A stretch of 33,604 nucleotides of DNA from Janthinobacterium sp. ROICE36 (lineage in GTDB: Bacteria > Pseudomonadota > Gammaproteobacteria > Burkholderiales > Burkholderiaceae_D), in NCBI RefSeq assembly GCF_002869965.1, contig NZ_PEBS01000061.1, forward strand, positions 1-33,604. Reading direction: 5' to 3'. The translations under genes were made by a program, and so were the position numbers. Shown here one piece after another: positions 7,529 to 14,478 of the stretch. Under the pieces are notes generated by a model. It was not told the origin of the DNA, did not search any database, and saw only the letters and a list, made by a program, of their open reading frames with translations. Position 1 is the first letter of the stretch. Every line of letters begins with the position of its first letter.

Positions 7529-7999
7529 TTACTTGCTGCCCAGTGCGCTTTTCTTGGCGCTTTTCTGACGTGGCTTGGCACGCTTGATGGAACCGCCTTC
7601 GGTAACGCGCTCATTGCCCTTGATCATGACTTTAGTCACGCTTGGGCGCTTGGTGCCGCTGGCGCTGGCCTTGACGATGGTCACTTCGCGCATGCCTTTG
7701 CCGGCGCTGACCTTCTCCTTAACCACTTCTTTTTTCGGACGGTAGATTACCAGCAGTTTGCCAATATGTTGTACCGGGGCGGCGCCGAGATTGCCGCAAA
7801 TCGTATCGTACATTCCGACGCGGGCTTCGCGGTCGTCGCCGAACACGCGGACTTTAATCAGGCCGTGCGAATCCAGGCCAAGGTCGATCTCTTTGAGGAC
7901 AGCAGGTGTCAAGCCCGCTTCGCCAATGATGACGATAGGCTTCAGCGCGTGTGCTTCGGCGCGCAGTGCGCTGCGCTCTACGGGTGTAAGTTTTAGCAT
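7529..7999 (-). CDS. yhbY: YhbY-family (CRM domain) RNA-binding protein with basic C-terminal extension
   Basis: The first ~95 residues are a CRS1/YhbY (CRM) RNA-binding domain: LTPVERSALRAEAHALKPIV, the GxxG-type loop IIGEAGLTPAVLKEI, and HGLIKVRVFGDDREAR. E. coli YhbY associates with pre-50S ribosomal particles, so a role in large-subunit assembly is likely. The E. coli protein is about 97 residues; this one is 156, with a Lys/Arg-rich low-complexity tail (KRAKPRQKSAKKSALGSK at the end) that probably adds nonspecific RNA affinity. It faces away from rlmE across a 42-bp gap, a pairing that puts two 50S-maturation genes together. Confidence 0.92.
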   Translation of the reverse strand: MLKLTPVERSALRAEAHALKPIVIIGEAGLTPAVLKEIDLGLDSHGLIKVRVFGDDREARVGMYDTICGNLGAAPVQHIGKLLVIYRPKKEVVKEKVSAGKGMREVTIVKASASGTKRPSVTKVMIKGNERVTEGGSIKRAKPRQKSAKKSALGSK

Positions 8000-8041
8000 A
8001 ATAATATTTAGTAATTCCCTTAAAAGCAGTATTCTACGCGA

Positions 8042-8725
8042 ATGGCAAAGAAGAAATTAAACAAAAACTGGTTGCACGACCACATAAATGATCCTTATGT
8101 GAAGTTGGCGCAAAAAGAGGGCTACCGCGCCCGGGCAGCATACAAGCTCAAAGAAATCGATGAAGACGAAAAACTGATCAAGCATGGGCAGGTAATTGTC
8201 GACCTTGGTTGCACTCCTGGCAGTTGGGCCCAGTATCTGCGGCGCAAGCTGGCCGGTAAGGACGGCGGCGGAGTCAATGGTACCCTGATTGGCCTGGACA
8301 TGCTGGAAATGGAGCCGATCGCCGATTTCCACTTTATCCAGGGCGATTTCCGCGAAGCGCGCGTGCTGCGCCAGCTGGAAGTGGTGTTGCAAGGACGCAA
8401 GGTTGACGTGGTCCTGTCGGACATGGCGCCGAATCTGTCGGGCATCGCCACGGCGGACGCCGCGCGCATGGAACATCTGATCGACCTGGCCATCGAATTT
8501 TCCCAATTGCATTTGAAACCATCGGGCGTGCTGCTGGTGAAATGTTTCAAGGACATGGGGTTCAGCCAGATCGTGGAGAAATTCCGCGCCGAATTCAAGG
8601 TCGTGGTGCAGAAAAAGCCCAAGGCCAGCCGCGATAAATCGTCAGAAATCTTCCTGATGGGGCGTGGTCTCAAGAATCCGTTGAAAAATGCCGTGCAAGA
8701 AGATGATTCCGCCCTTGATATTTAA
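8042..8725 (+). CDS. rlmE: 23S rRNA 2'-O-methyltransferase (U2552), RlmE/FtsJ
   Basis: A 227-residue Rossmann-fold SAM methyltransferase that methylates U2552 in the 50S A-loop late in assembly. The K-D-K-E tetrad is complete: Lys35 in RARAAYKLKEID, Asp127 in VVLSDMAPNLSG, Lys167 in GVLLVKCF and Glu202 in KSSEIFLMGRG. The SAM motif I reads VIVDLGCTPGSW (51-62), where Cys57-Thr58 replaces the more usual Ala-Ala pair; this looks like a tolerated variant. The gene begins 42 bp from the divergent yhbY start, and a hairpin with six T follows before ftsH. Confidence 0.96.
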   Translation: MAKKKLNKNWLHDHINDPYVKLAQKEGYRARAAYKLKEIDEDEKLIKHGQVIVDLGCTPGSWAQYLRRKLAGKDGGGVNGTLIGLDMLEMEPIADFHFIQGDFREARVLRQLEVVLQGRKVDVVLSDMAPNLSGIATADAARMEHLIDLAIEFSQLHLKPSGVLLVKCFKDMGFSQIVEKFRAEFKVVVQKKPKASRDKSSEIFLMGRGLKNPLKNAVQEDDSALDI

Positions 8726-8750
8726 GAGGGAATCCGCACATGGGAACGAG

Positions 8751-8806
8751 AAGTGCAGTAGCGTCTGATGGCATAAAAGCCTAAATTGTTTATACTGCAC
8801 TTTTTT
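8751..8806 (+). terminator. Terminator after rlmE
   Basis: A perfect 10-bp stem, AAGTGCAGTA (8751-8760) with TACTGCACTT (8793-8802), runs into six T (8801-8806). The 32-nt loop is unusually long. Confidence 0.7.
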
Positions 8807-8846
8807 GCGTGAACGCGGTTGTTTCGCGCGCACGGATCGGCGGGCT

Positions 8847-8876
8847 TTGGCACGGCCCGCTTATTGCGAGTAAAAT
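8847..8876 (+). promoter_or_regulatory. Predicted sigma70 promoter of ftsH
   Basis: TTGGCA (8847-8852) and TAAAAT (8871-8876) are 18 bases apart, giving a ~45-nt leader. The -35 sits in the loop of a small GCGGGC/GCCCGC stem (8840-8845 with 8855-8860). No sigma32-type CTTGAA...CCCCAT pair was seen. Confidence 0.5.
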
Positions 8877-8927
8877 CGTGTTTCTAGCTATTGGTAAAGA
8901 GATGCGCACTGCATCCAAGGAGTCTTC

Positions 8928-10811
8928 GTGAATAACATGTTTTCCAAATCTGCCATCTGGGTAGTCGTATTGCTGCTGTTGTTCATGCTGTTCAAGCAAT
9001 TCGACAGTCATGGCGCCACAGGCGGCAGCAAGGCCATCGCTTATTCCGATTTGCTGGATGAAGTCAAAGCCAAGCGCGTCAAGGATGTCGTGATCGAAGG
9101 TTCGTCGATCACCGCCAAGCTGATGGACGACAGCAAGGTGCGTACCACCGCCACCAGCCTCGACAAGGGCCTGATCGGCGACCTGCGCGACAATGGCGTG
9201 CATTTCGATGTGCGCCCGCCTGAGGAAGCGTCTTTCCTGCAAACTATTTTTGTATCCTGGTTCCCCATGCTGCTGTTGATCGGCGTCTGGGTCTTCTTCA
9301 TGCGTCAGATGCAAGGCGGCGGCAAGGGCGGGGCATTCTCGTTCGGCAAGTCGAAGGCGCGCATGATGGATGAAGCCAGCAACACCGTCACCTTCGCCGA
9401 TGTCGCCGGTTGCGACGAAGCGAAAGAAGAAGTCAACGAAGTGGTCGACTTCCTCAAGGATCCGAGCAAATTCCAGAAACTGGGCGGCCGCATTCCCCGC
9501 GGCGTGCTGATGGTCGGTCCTCCGGGCACGGGTAAAACCCTGCTGGCGCGCGCCATCGCCGGCGAAGCCAAGGTGCCGTTCTTCTCGATTTCCGGTTCCG
9601 ACTTCGTGGAAATGTTCGTCGGCGTGGGTGCCTCCCGCGTGCGCGACATGTTCGAGAACGCGAAAAAGCATTCGCCCTGCATCATCTTCATCGATGAGAT
9701 CGACGCTGTCGGTCGTCACCGCGGTGCCGGCATGGGCGGCGGCAATGACGAGCGCGAACAGACCTTGAACCAGTTGCTGGTCGAGATGGACGGTTTTGAA
9801 GCGAACTCCGGCGTGATCGTCGTGGCCGCCACCAACCGCGCCGACGTGCTCGACAAAGCTTTGCTGCGTCCGGGCCGTTTCGACCGCCAGGTCTCCGTCG
9901 GCTTGCCCGATATCCGCGGCCGCGAGCAGATCTTGAACGTGCACATGCGTAAAGTACCTATCAGTACCGACGTGAAAGCCGATATCCTGGCCCGCGGCAC
10001 CCCTGGTTTCTCGGGCGCGGACCTGGCCAACCTGGTCAACGAGGCAGCCCTGTTTGCCGCCCGCCGCAGCAAGCGCCTGGTGGAAATGGCCGACTTCGAA
10101 GATGCGAAAGACAAGATTTACATGGGTCCTGAGCGTAAATCGATGATCATCCGCGAGGAAGAGCGTCGCAATACGGCTTACCACGAGTCCGGTCACGCGG
10201 TGGTCGCCAAGCTGCTGCCGAAAGCCGATCCCGTGCATAAAGTGACGATCATGCCGCGCGGCTGGGCCTTGGGCCTGACCTGGCAGTTGCCGGAACACGA
10301 CAACTTGTCCGCCTACAAGGACAAGATGCTGGAAGAAATTTCCATCCTGTTCGGTGGCCGTATCGCCGAAGAGATTTTCGTGGGGCAAATGTCCACGGGC
10401 GCGTCGAACGACTTCTCGCGTGCCACCAAGCTGGCCCGTTCCATGGTGACCCGCTTCGGCATGTCCGACAGCATGGGCGTGATGGTCTACGAAGACAGTG
10501 AAAACGAAGGTTTCTTCGGTGGCGCCACGAAGACGATCTCGGAAGCGACCCAGCAAAAGGTCGACGCTGAAATTCGTAATATTCTCGACAAGCAATATGC
10601 TTTGGCGCGTACCTTGCTGGAAAGCAACCGCGACAAGGTCGAAATGATGACCAAGGCTTTGCTGGAATGGGAAACCATTGATGCAGAGCAAATCAATGAC
10701 ATCATGGCCGGCCTGGAGCCGCATCCGCCGAAAGTCATTCCGCCACGCCGCAATGCGGGCGGCGACAGCGGCGCGGGCGGCATCTCGCCAAACGTGACGG
10801 CACCAGCCTGA
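8928..10811 (+). CDS. ftsH: ATP-dependent zinc metalloprotease FtsH
   Basis: A 627-residue membrane-anchored AAA+ protease that degrades misassembled membrane proteins and regulators. Two transmembrane helices (about 8-24 and 106-125) flank a small periplasmic domain. The AAA module has Walker A GPPGTGKT (197-204), Walker B IIFIDEIDAVG, and the second region of homology with ATNRADVLDKALLRPGRFDR. The zinc site is HESGH (His419, Glu420, His423). The start is GTG with AAGGAG at 8917-8922, five bases upstream; MNNMFSKSAIW is a typical N-terminus. Its position between rlmE and folP-glmM is the classical proteobacterial order. A terminator follows at 10841-10886. Confidence 0.98.
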   Translation: MNNMFSKSAIWVVVLLLLFMLFKQFDSHGATGGSKAIAYSDLLDEVKAKRVKDVVIEGSSITAKLMDDSKVRTTATSLDKGLIGDLRDNGVHFDVRPPEEASFLQTIFVSWFPMLLLIGVWVFFMRQMQGGGKGGAFSFGKSKARMMDEASNTVTFADVAGCDEAKEEVNEVVDFLKDPSKFQKLGGRIPRGVLMVGPPGTGKTLLARAIAGEAKVPFFSISGSDFVEMFVGVGASRVRDMFENAKKHSPCIIFIDEIDAVGRHRGAGMGGGNDEREQTLNQLLVEMDGFEANSGVIVVAATNRADVLDKALLRPGRFDRQVSVGLPDIRGREQILNVHMRKVPISTDVKADILARGTPGFSGADLANLVNEAALFAARRSKRLVEMADFEDAKDKIYMGPERKSMIIREEERRNTAYHESGHAVVAKLLPKADPVHKVTIMPRGWALGLTWQLPEHDNLSAYKDKMLEEISILFGGRIAEEIFVGQMSTGASNDFSRATKLARSMVTRFGMSDSMGVMVYEDSENEGFFGGATKTISEATQQKVDAEIRNILDKQYALARTLLESNRDKVEMMTKALLEWETIDAEQINDIMAGLEPHPPKVIPPRRNAGGDSGAGGISPNVTAPA

Positions 10812-10817
10812 TAGTGA

Positions 10818-10835
10818 CCACTGCTTGAGCGGTGG
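10818..10835 (+). other. Hairpin just after ftsH
   Basis: CCACTGC (10818-10824) pairs with GCGGTGG (10829-10835) around a TTGA loop, with one G-T pair. There is no T-tract; it may protect the ftsH mRNA end. Confidence 0.4.
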
Positions 10836-10840
10836 CGCGC

Positions 10841-10886
10841 AAGGGCATGGCAAGAACGAGGGTAAGGAGCAATCCTTGCCCTTTTT
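10841..10886 (+). terminator. Terminator after ftsH
   Basis: AAGGGCATGG (10841-10850) pairs with CCTTGCCCTT (10874-10883) at 9 of 10 positions and is followed by TTTTT (10882-10886). folP would then need its own promoter or readthrough. Confidence 0.65.
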
Positions 10887-10928
10887 CGTTGCCGCGACAG
10901 TTTTTTCCTGACGACTAAAAAGAGTGAC

Positions 10929-11762
10929 ATGCGACATTATTTGCAATTCGGCCGCTTCGGCTTCAACCTGTCCGGCACGCAGGCGCTGGTGATGGGTATC
11001 CTGAACATCACGCCCGATTCCTTTTCCGACGCGGGGCAGTATCAACTGCTGGAATTTGCCCTCTCGCGCGCCGAGCAGATGATGCTTGATGGCGTCGATA
11101 TCATCGATATCGGCGGCGAATCGAGCCGTCCCGGCGCGCCGCCGCTGCCGCTGCAGGACGAGTTGCAGCGCGTCATGCCCGTGCTGTACGCCTTGCGCGA
11201 CTGCGGCAAGCCCCTGTCCGTCGATACCTATAAGCCCGAAGTGATGCGCGAAGCCATCCTGGCGGGTGCCGACATGATCAACGACATCAATGCTTTCCGC
11301 GCGCCAGGCGCCATCGACGCCGTGCAGGACAGCGATTGCGCACTGTGCATCATGCACATGCAAAGCGTGCCGCAAACCATGCAGGACCAGCCCCACTACG
11401 AGGATGTGGTGCGCGAAGTCATCGACTTCCTGCGCCAGCGCATCGACACCCTGACGGCGGCCGGCATAGACCGCGAGCGCCTGTGCGTCGATCCCGGCTT
11501 TGGTTTTGGCAAGACGGTGGAGCAGAACTATGCCTTGCTGCGCGCCACGCGCCAGTTGCGTAGCGCGCTGGACTTGCCCGTGCTGGCCGGGCTGTCGCGC
11601 AAGTCGATGCTGGGCGCCGTCACGGGACGTCCCGTCGAGCAGCGCCTGGCCGGCAGTGTTGCCGGTGCGCTTGCTGCGGTAGCGCAAGGCGCAGAAATTA
11701 TCCGTGTGCATGATGTCGCTGAAACCGTCGATGCGCTGAAGGTCTGGCGCATGGCACACTGA
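10929..11762 (+). CDS. folP: Dihydropteroate synthase
   Basis: A 277-residue TIM-barrel enzyme that condenses p-aminobenzoate with hydroxymethyl-dihydropterin pyrophosphate in folate synthesis; it is the sulfonamide target. Diagnostic motifs are LVMGILNITPDSFSD near residues 20-34 (pyrophosphate and pABA loop), IIDIGGESSRPGA near 58-70, and DPGFGFGKTVEQN near 188-200, with the C-terminal strand REIxVHDVxE-like segment IIRVHDVAETVDAL. Length is normal. The ribosome-binding site is poor (AGAGTGAC). It is followed after 40 bp by glmM, an order conserved in proteobacteria. Confidence 0.97.
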   Translation: MRHYLQFGRFGFNLSGTQALVMGILNITPDSFSDAGQYQLLEFALSRAEQMMLDGVDIIDIGGESSRPGAPPLPLQDELQRVMPVLYALRDCGKPLSVDTYKPEVMREAILAGADMINDINAFRAPGAIDAVQDSDCALCIMHMQSVPQTMQDQPHYEDVVREVIDFLRQRIDTLTAAGIDRERLCVDPGFGFGKTVEQNYALLRATRQLRSALDLPVLAGLSRKSMLGAVTGRPVEQRLAGSVAGALAAVAQGAEIIRVHDVAETVDALKVWRMAH

Positions 11763-11802
11763 GCCTGTAAGATTTATCATAAACAACAAAAAGAGAAAGT
11801 CT

Positions 11803-13143
11803 ATGACGCGTAAATATTTTGGTACCGATGGCATCCGAGGCCTGGTGGGCACGGCTCCGATCACCCCTGATTTCGTCATGCGCCTCGGCTATGCGGCCGG
11901 CAAGGTGCTGGCCAAGTCGCAAGGCGGCAAGGTACGCCCGACGGTGCTGATCGGCAAGGACACGCGCATTTCCGGCTACATGCTGGAAGCGGCGCTGGAA
12001 GCGGGCCTGTCGGCCGCCGGCGTGGACGTGATGCTGGCCGGCCCCATGCCGACGCCGGCGATCGCCTACCTGACGCGGGCGTTGCGCCTGTCGGCCGGGG
12101 TAGTCATTTCCGCCTCGCACAATCCCTACCATGACAATGGCATCAAGTTCTTTTCTGGCCAGGGCACCAAGCTGCCCGACAGCGTGGAGCTGGAAATCGA
12201 AGCGGCGCTCGACGAACCCATGGCTTGCGTGCCATCGGACAAGCTGGGCCGTGCCAAGCGCCTGGACGATGCGCAGGGGCGCTACATCGAATTTTGCAAG
12301 AGCACTTTCCCGACCGAGCTGGACTTGCGCGGCCTGAAGATCGTCGTCGATTGCGCGCATGGCGCCGCCTACCATATCGCCCCGCATGTGTTCCATGAAC
12401 TGGGCGCGGAAGTCATCGCCATCGGCAACAAACCCGATGGTTTCAACATCAATGCGGGCTTCGGCGCCACGGCAACGGCCGCCATGGCTGCTGCCGTCAT
12501 CGAGCATGGCGCGGACCTCGGCATCGCCCTCGATGGCGACGCCGACCGCCTGATCATGTGCGATGCCACGGGGCGGCTGTATAACGGCGACGAGTTGTTG
12601 TATGTCATGGTCAAGGACCGCCTGGCGACGGGCCCCGTGGCTGGCGCTGTGGGTACCCTGATGACCAATATGGCGCTGGAAGTGCTGTTCAAGCAGCAGA
12701 GCATCGGCTTCGCGCGCGCCAAGGTGGGTGACCGCTACGTGCTGGAAGTCATGAAGGAAAAGGGCTGGATACTGGGCGGCGAGGGTTCCGGCCATTTGCT
12801 GTGCCTGGACCGCCACACGACGGGCGACGGCATCGTTTCCGCGCTGCAAGTCTTGTCCGCGCTCAAGCGCAGCGGCCAGAGCCTGCAGCAGTGCCTGGCC
12901 GAACTGGTGCTGTTCCCGCAAACCCTGATCAACCTGCGCGTGGCGCCCGGTTTCGACTGGCAAAAAAATGCCGCCATGGTGGCCGAGAAAGAGCTGGTCG
13001 AGGCTGAACTGGGCGATACGGGCCGCGTGCTGATCCGCGCTTCGGGCACGGAACCGCTGATCCGCGTGATGGTGGAAGCCAAGGACCAGGAGAAGGCAGA
13101 GTCGATGGCACGCCGCATCGCCGATAAAGTGACTGCGTCATAG
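11803..13143 (+). CDS. glmM: Phosphoglucosamine mutase
   Basis: A 446-residue phosphohexomutase converting glucosamine-6-phosphate to glucosamine-1-phosphate for UDP-GlcNAc, hence peptidoglycan and LPS. It starts with RKYFGTDGIRGLVG. The phosphoserine is Ser105 in VVISASHNPYHDNGIKFF, the Mg2+ loop is DGDADR (244-249), sugar specificity loop GEGSGH is near 327-332, and the phosphate-binding loop RASGTEPLIRVM is near the C-terminus. All four mutase motifs are present. It lies 40 bp after folP with only a weak AGAGAAAG ribosome-binding site, and is followed by a tRNA promoter. Confidence 0.98.
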   Translation: MTRKYFGTDGIRGLVGTAPITPDFVMRLGYAAGKVLAKSQGGKVRPTVLIGKDTRISGYMLEAALEAGLSAAGVDVMLAGPMPTPAIAYLTRALRLSAGVVISASHNPYHDNGIKFFSGQGTKLPDSVELEIEAALDEPMACVPSDKLGRAKRLDDAQGRYIEFCKSTFPTELDLRGLKIVVDCAHGAAYHIAPHVFHELGAEVIAIGNKPDGFNINAGFGATATAAMAAAVIEHGADLGIALDGDADRLIMCDATGRLYNGDELLYVMVKDRLATGPVAGAVGTLMTNMALEVLFKQQSIGFARAKVGDRYVLEVMKEKGWILGGEGSGHLLCLDRHTTGDGIVSALQVLSALKRSGQSLQQCLAELVLFPQTLINLRVAPGFDWQKNAAMVAEKELVEAELGDTGRVLIRASGTEPLIRVMVEAKDQEKAESMARRIADKVTAS

Positions 13144-13185
13144 GCAGGAGTCGATAGTTATTTCCATCTAATTCAGCTGGGGCAA

Positions 13186-13214
13186 TTGACGAAATTGGGT
13201 GGGGGCGTTATTAT
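13186..13214 (+). promoter_or_regulatory. Promoter of tRNA-Pro
   Basis: TTGACG (13186-13191) and TATTAT (13209-13214) are 17 bases apart, ending 9 bases before the mature tRNA 5' end. Confidence 0.75.
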
Positions 13215-13222
13215 CTTGTCTT

Positions 13223-13299
13223 CGGAGTGTGGCGCAGCCCGGTAGCGCACCTGGTTTGGGACCAGGGGGTCCAAGGTTCGAATCCTTGTACTCCGACCA
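13223..13299 (+). tRNA. tRNA-Pro (anticodon UGG)
   Basis: The 77-nt gene folds as a full cloverleaf: acceptor CGGAGTG with TACTCCG (one mispair region at the base), D-arm with GCGCAGCCCGGTAGCGC, anticodon stem CCTGG/CCAGG with loop TTTGGGA giving anticodon TGG, T-arm GGTTCGAATCC, discriminator A and an encoded CCA end. The wobble U34 lets it read most proline codons. A strong terminator follows within 11 bp, so it is transcribed alone. Confidence 0.97.
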
Positions 13300-13309
13300 A
13301 AGTCATAAG

Positions 13310-13337
13310 CGGGCTGTCAGAAATGACAGCCCGTTTT
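13310..13337 (+). terminator. Terminator after tRNA-Pro
   Basis: A perfect 10-bp stem CGGGCTGTCA (13310-13319) with TGACAGCCCG (13324-13333), GAAA tetraloop, then TTTT. Confidence 0.9.
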
Positions 13338-13353
13338 CTATTCGGCGCAGGCA

Positions 13354-13382
13354 TTTCATTGCTGGCGCGCATAGATTAAAAT
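13354..13382 (+). promoter_or_regulatory. Possible promoter of tRNA-Arg
   Basis: TTTCAT (13354-13359) and TAAAAT (13377-13382) with a 17-base spacer end 11 bases before the mature tRNA. The -35 is a weak match. Confidence 0.45.
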
Positions 13383-13393
13383 ACTGCACCTTT

Positions 13394-13468
13394 CCGCCCA
13401 TCGTTCAACGGATAGGACAACGGTCTTCTAAACCGTGAATGGGGGTTCGATTCCCTCTGGGCGGACCA
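13394..13468 (+). tRNA. tRNA-Arg (anticodon UCU)
   Basis: The 75-nt gene has acceptor arms CCGCCCA and TGGGCGG, D-loop with AACGGATAGGAC, anticodon stem ACGGT/ACCGT with loop CTTCTAA (anticodon TCT), T-arm GGTTCGATTCC, discriminator A and encoded CCA. It decodes the rare AGA/AGG arginine codons. No T-rich terminator follows; only a short CCAGT/ACTGG hairpin overlaps its 3' end. Confidence 0.97.
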
Positions 13469-13537
13469 GTTTCATACTGGCCACGGCTTGCGCCATGCAG
13501 CCGCATTCTTCTCTCTCCTGTCTCTCCGCACGCGGCC

Positions 13538-13651
13538 CTAAGGCTGTGCAAACAGCACCACGCTCAGCAAATACAGCAGCGGCACGGCGCACAGCAGTGC
13601 AGATAATACCGACAGCATTTTCTTGCGCGCCTGGAATGGGGATTCATGCAT
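13538..13651 (-). CDS. Small single-helix membrane protein, 37 aa
   Basis: An unannotated-size ORF on the minus strand with a GGAG ribosome-binding site five bases before the ATG. The peptide has a short polar, basic start (HESPFQARKKM) and then one hydrophobic helix (about residues 12-34, LSVLSALLCAVPLLYLLSVV). This looks like a genuine small inner-membrane protein rather than noise, because start signal, charge pattern and hydrophobic length all agree. It sits downstream of the GbsR-like regulator on the same strand, 130 bp after that gene's stop, in the neighbourhood of the cyd locus. Homologues and function are not recognised. Confidence 0.5.
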   Translation of the reverse strand: MHESPFQARKKMLSVLSALLCAVPLLYLLSVVLFAQP

Positions 13652-13730
13652 GGAGGCTCCTTCGCAAGGGTGGCGGTGGTGCCAACCAGCATAGCGAGAG
13701 GGGCATAAAGACGGCGTAAAGAGTCAGGCG

Positions 13731-13746
13731 CGGCGCGTATGCGCCG
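13731..13746 (-). terminator. Hairpin after the GbsR-like gene
   Basis: CGGCGC (13731-13736) pairs perfectly with GCGCCG (13741-13746) around a 4-base loop, 35 bp beyond the regulator's stop. The downstream T-tract on the minus strand is weak (CTCTTTACG), so termination is uncertain. Confidence 0.35.
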
Positions 13747-13781
13747 TGTAAACGCGGCGCCGCAGCCGGCCAAGGCGGGCT

Positions 13782-14360
13782 CTATTTCTCGCTGTCGTCG
13801 GGGCTCTTGCCAAACAGGCGATCTTTTGCGTTGAGCAATTTTTGCACCTTGGCGCCCATTTTCATCAGTTGCGCCATCGATTCGGGCGACAGGCGCTGCA
13901 AATCGTCGAACCAGGTGTTGGCCAGGTCGACGAGTTCATACATTTCGCGCATGCGCTCCTGCGCATATTGGTCCACGGCTTCCGTGGCCGGCGCCAGCAG
14001 CGATTCGCGCAGCACCGTCAGGGTGGGCGCCACTTCGCGGCGGCGACGCTCGGCGGCCACCACGCGGAAGATTTGCCACACATCGCCCAGCGACGAAAAA
14101 TACTCGCGCCGGTCGCCGGGGATGCGCGATTGGCGGATCAAGCCCCAGCCTTGCAACTCCTTCAGGCCAATACTCACGTTCGAGCGTGAAAAACTCAGGT
14201 GCTCCGCGATTTCGTCTGCGTGCAATGCGTGCTCAGAGACGAACAACAAGGCGTACACTTGCCCCACCGTGCGATTAAAGCCCCAGCGGCTGCCCATCTC
14301 GCCGAAATGGCTGACAAAGGTGAGGATCAGCGGCGTCATTTGTATAGATTGAGTTTTCAT
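13782..14360 (-). CDS. GbsR/MarR-type winged-helix transcriptional regulator of the cyd locus
   Basis: A 192-residue cytoplasmic regulator of the GbsR/MarR type. An N-terminal helix precedes a winged helix: GFNRTVGQVYALLFVSE, then HADEIAEHLSFSRSNVSIGL as the helix-turn-helix (about residues 48-67), then the wing GLIRQSRIPGDRREYFSS. A helical C-terminal region with VVAAERRRREVAPTLTVLRE would form the dimer interface. The ATG at 14360 is preferred over an upstream ATG at 14432 because the longer form would read through the promoter region of cydD. It diverges from cydD across 118 bp that contain a clear palindrome, so it probably controls the cyd operon and itself. The effector is unknown. Confidence 0.85.
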   Translation of the reverse strand: MKTQSIQMTPLILTFVSHFGEMGSRWGFNRTVGQVYALLFVSEHALHADEIAEHLSFSRSNVSIGLKELQGWGLIRQSRIPGDRREYFSSLGDVWQIFRVVAAERRRREVAPTLTVLRESLLAPATEAVDQYAQERMREMYELVDLANTWFDDLQRLSPESMAQLMKMGAKVQKLLNAKDRLFGKSPDDSEK

Positions 14361-14370
14361 AATTATCTGA

Positions 14371-14399
14371 ATTTTTTCACGCCAAACTGGCGGGGTCAA
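14371..14399 (-). promoter_or_regulatory. Possible promoter of the GbsR-like regulator
   Basis: On the minus strand TTGACC (14399-14394) and AAAAAT (14376-14371) are 17 bases apart. Its -35 abuts the -35 of the opposing cydD promoter, so the two would compete. The leader would be only a few bases long, which lowers confidence. Confidence 0.3.
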
Positions 14400-14428
14400 T
14401 TGATATGTGTCATGTTTCGCAGTATTAT
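14400..14428 (+). promoter_or_regulatory. Promoter of cydDC with overlapping FNR-like box
   Basis: TTGATA (14400-14405) and TATTAT (14423-14428) are 17 bases apart. The same bases carry TTGAT-ATGT-GTCAT (14400-14413), a 9/10 match to an FNR/ANR-type site of form TTGAT-N4-RTCAA. Its centre would lie near -28 relative to this promoter, which does not fit class II activation. Confidence 0.5.
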
Positions 14429-14438
14429 ACAAAAAATC

Positions 14439-14457
14439 GAATTTACAGAAAATTCTG
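14439..14457. promoter_or_regulatory. Palindromic operator candidate before cydD
   Basis: GAATTT (14439-14444) and AAATTC (14450-14455) form a perfect inverted repeat with a 5-base spacer, overlapping a second one, CAGAA-AA-TTCTG (14446-14457). The palindrome lies just after the predicted cydD start of transcription, where a bound GbsR/MarR-type dimer would block the polymerase. Confidence 0.5.
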
Positions 14458-14478
14458 AAAACTCAAGAAGTATAGAAG

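Noticed and set aside
8807..8927. Heat-shock (sigma32) promoter for ftsH
   Set aside because: No CTTGAA / CCCCAT-type pair was seen; a sigma70-type promoter explains the region.
8790..11879. 1029-codon open frame on the minus strand across ftsH and folP
   Set aside because: It spans two well-identified genes and terminators in antisense, with a composition typical of shadow frames.
13199..13719. Plus-strand ORFs of 79 and 94 codons over the tRNA genes
   Set aside because: They run through tRNA-Pro, its terminator and tRNA-Arg, and lack ribosome-binding sites.
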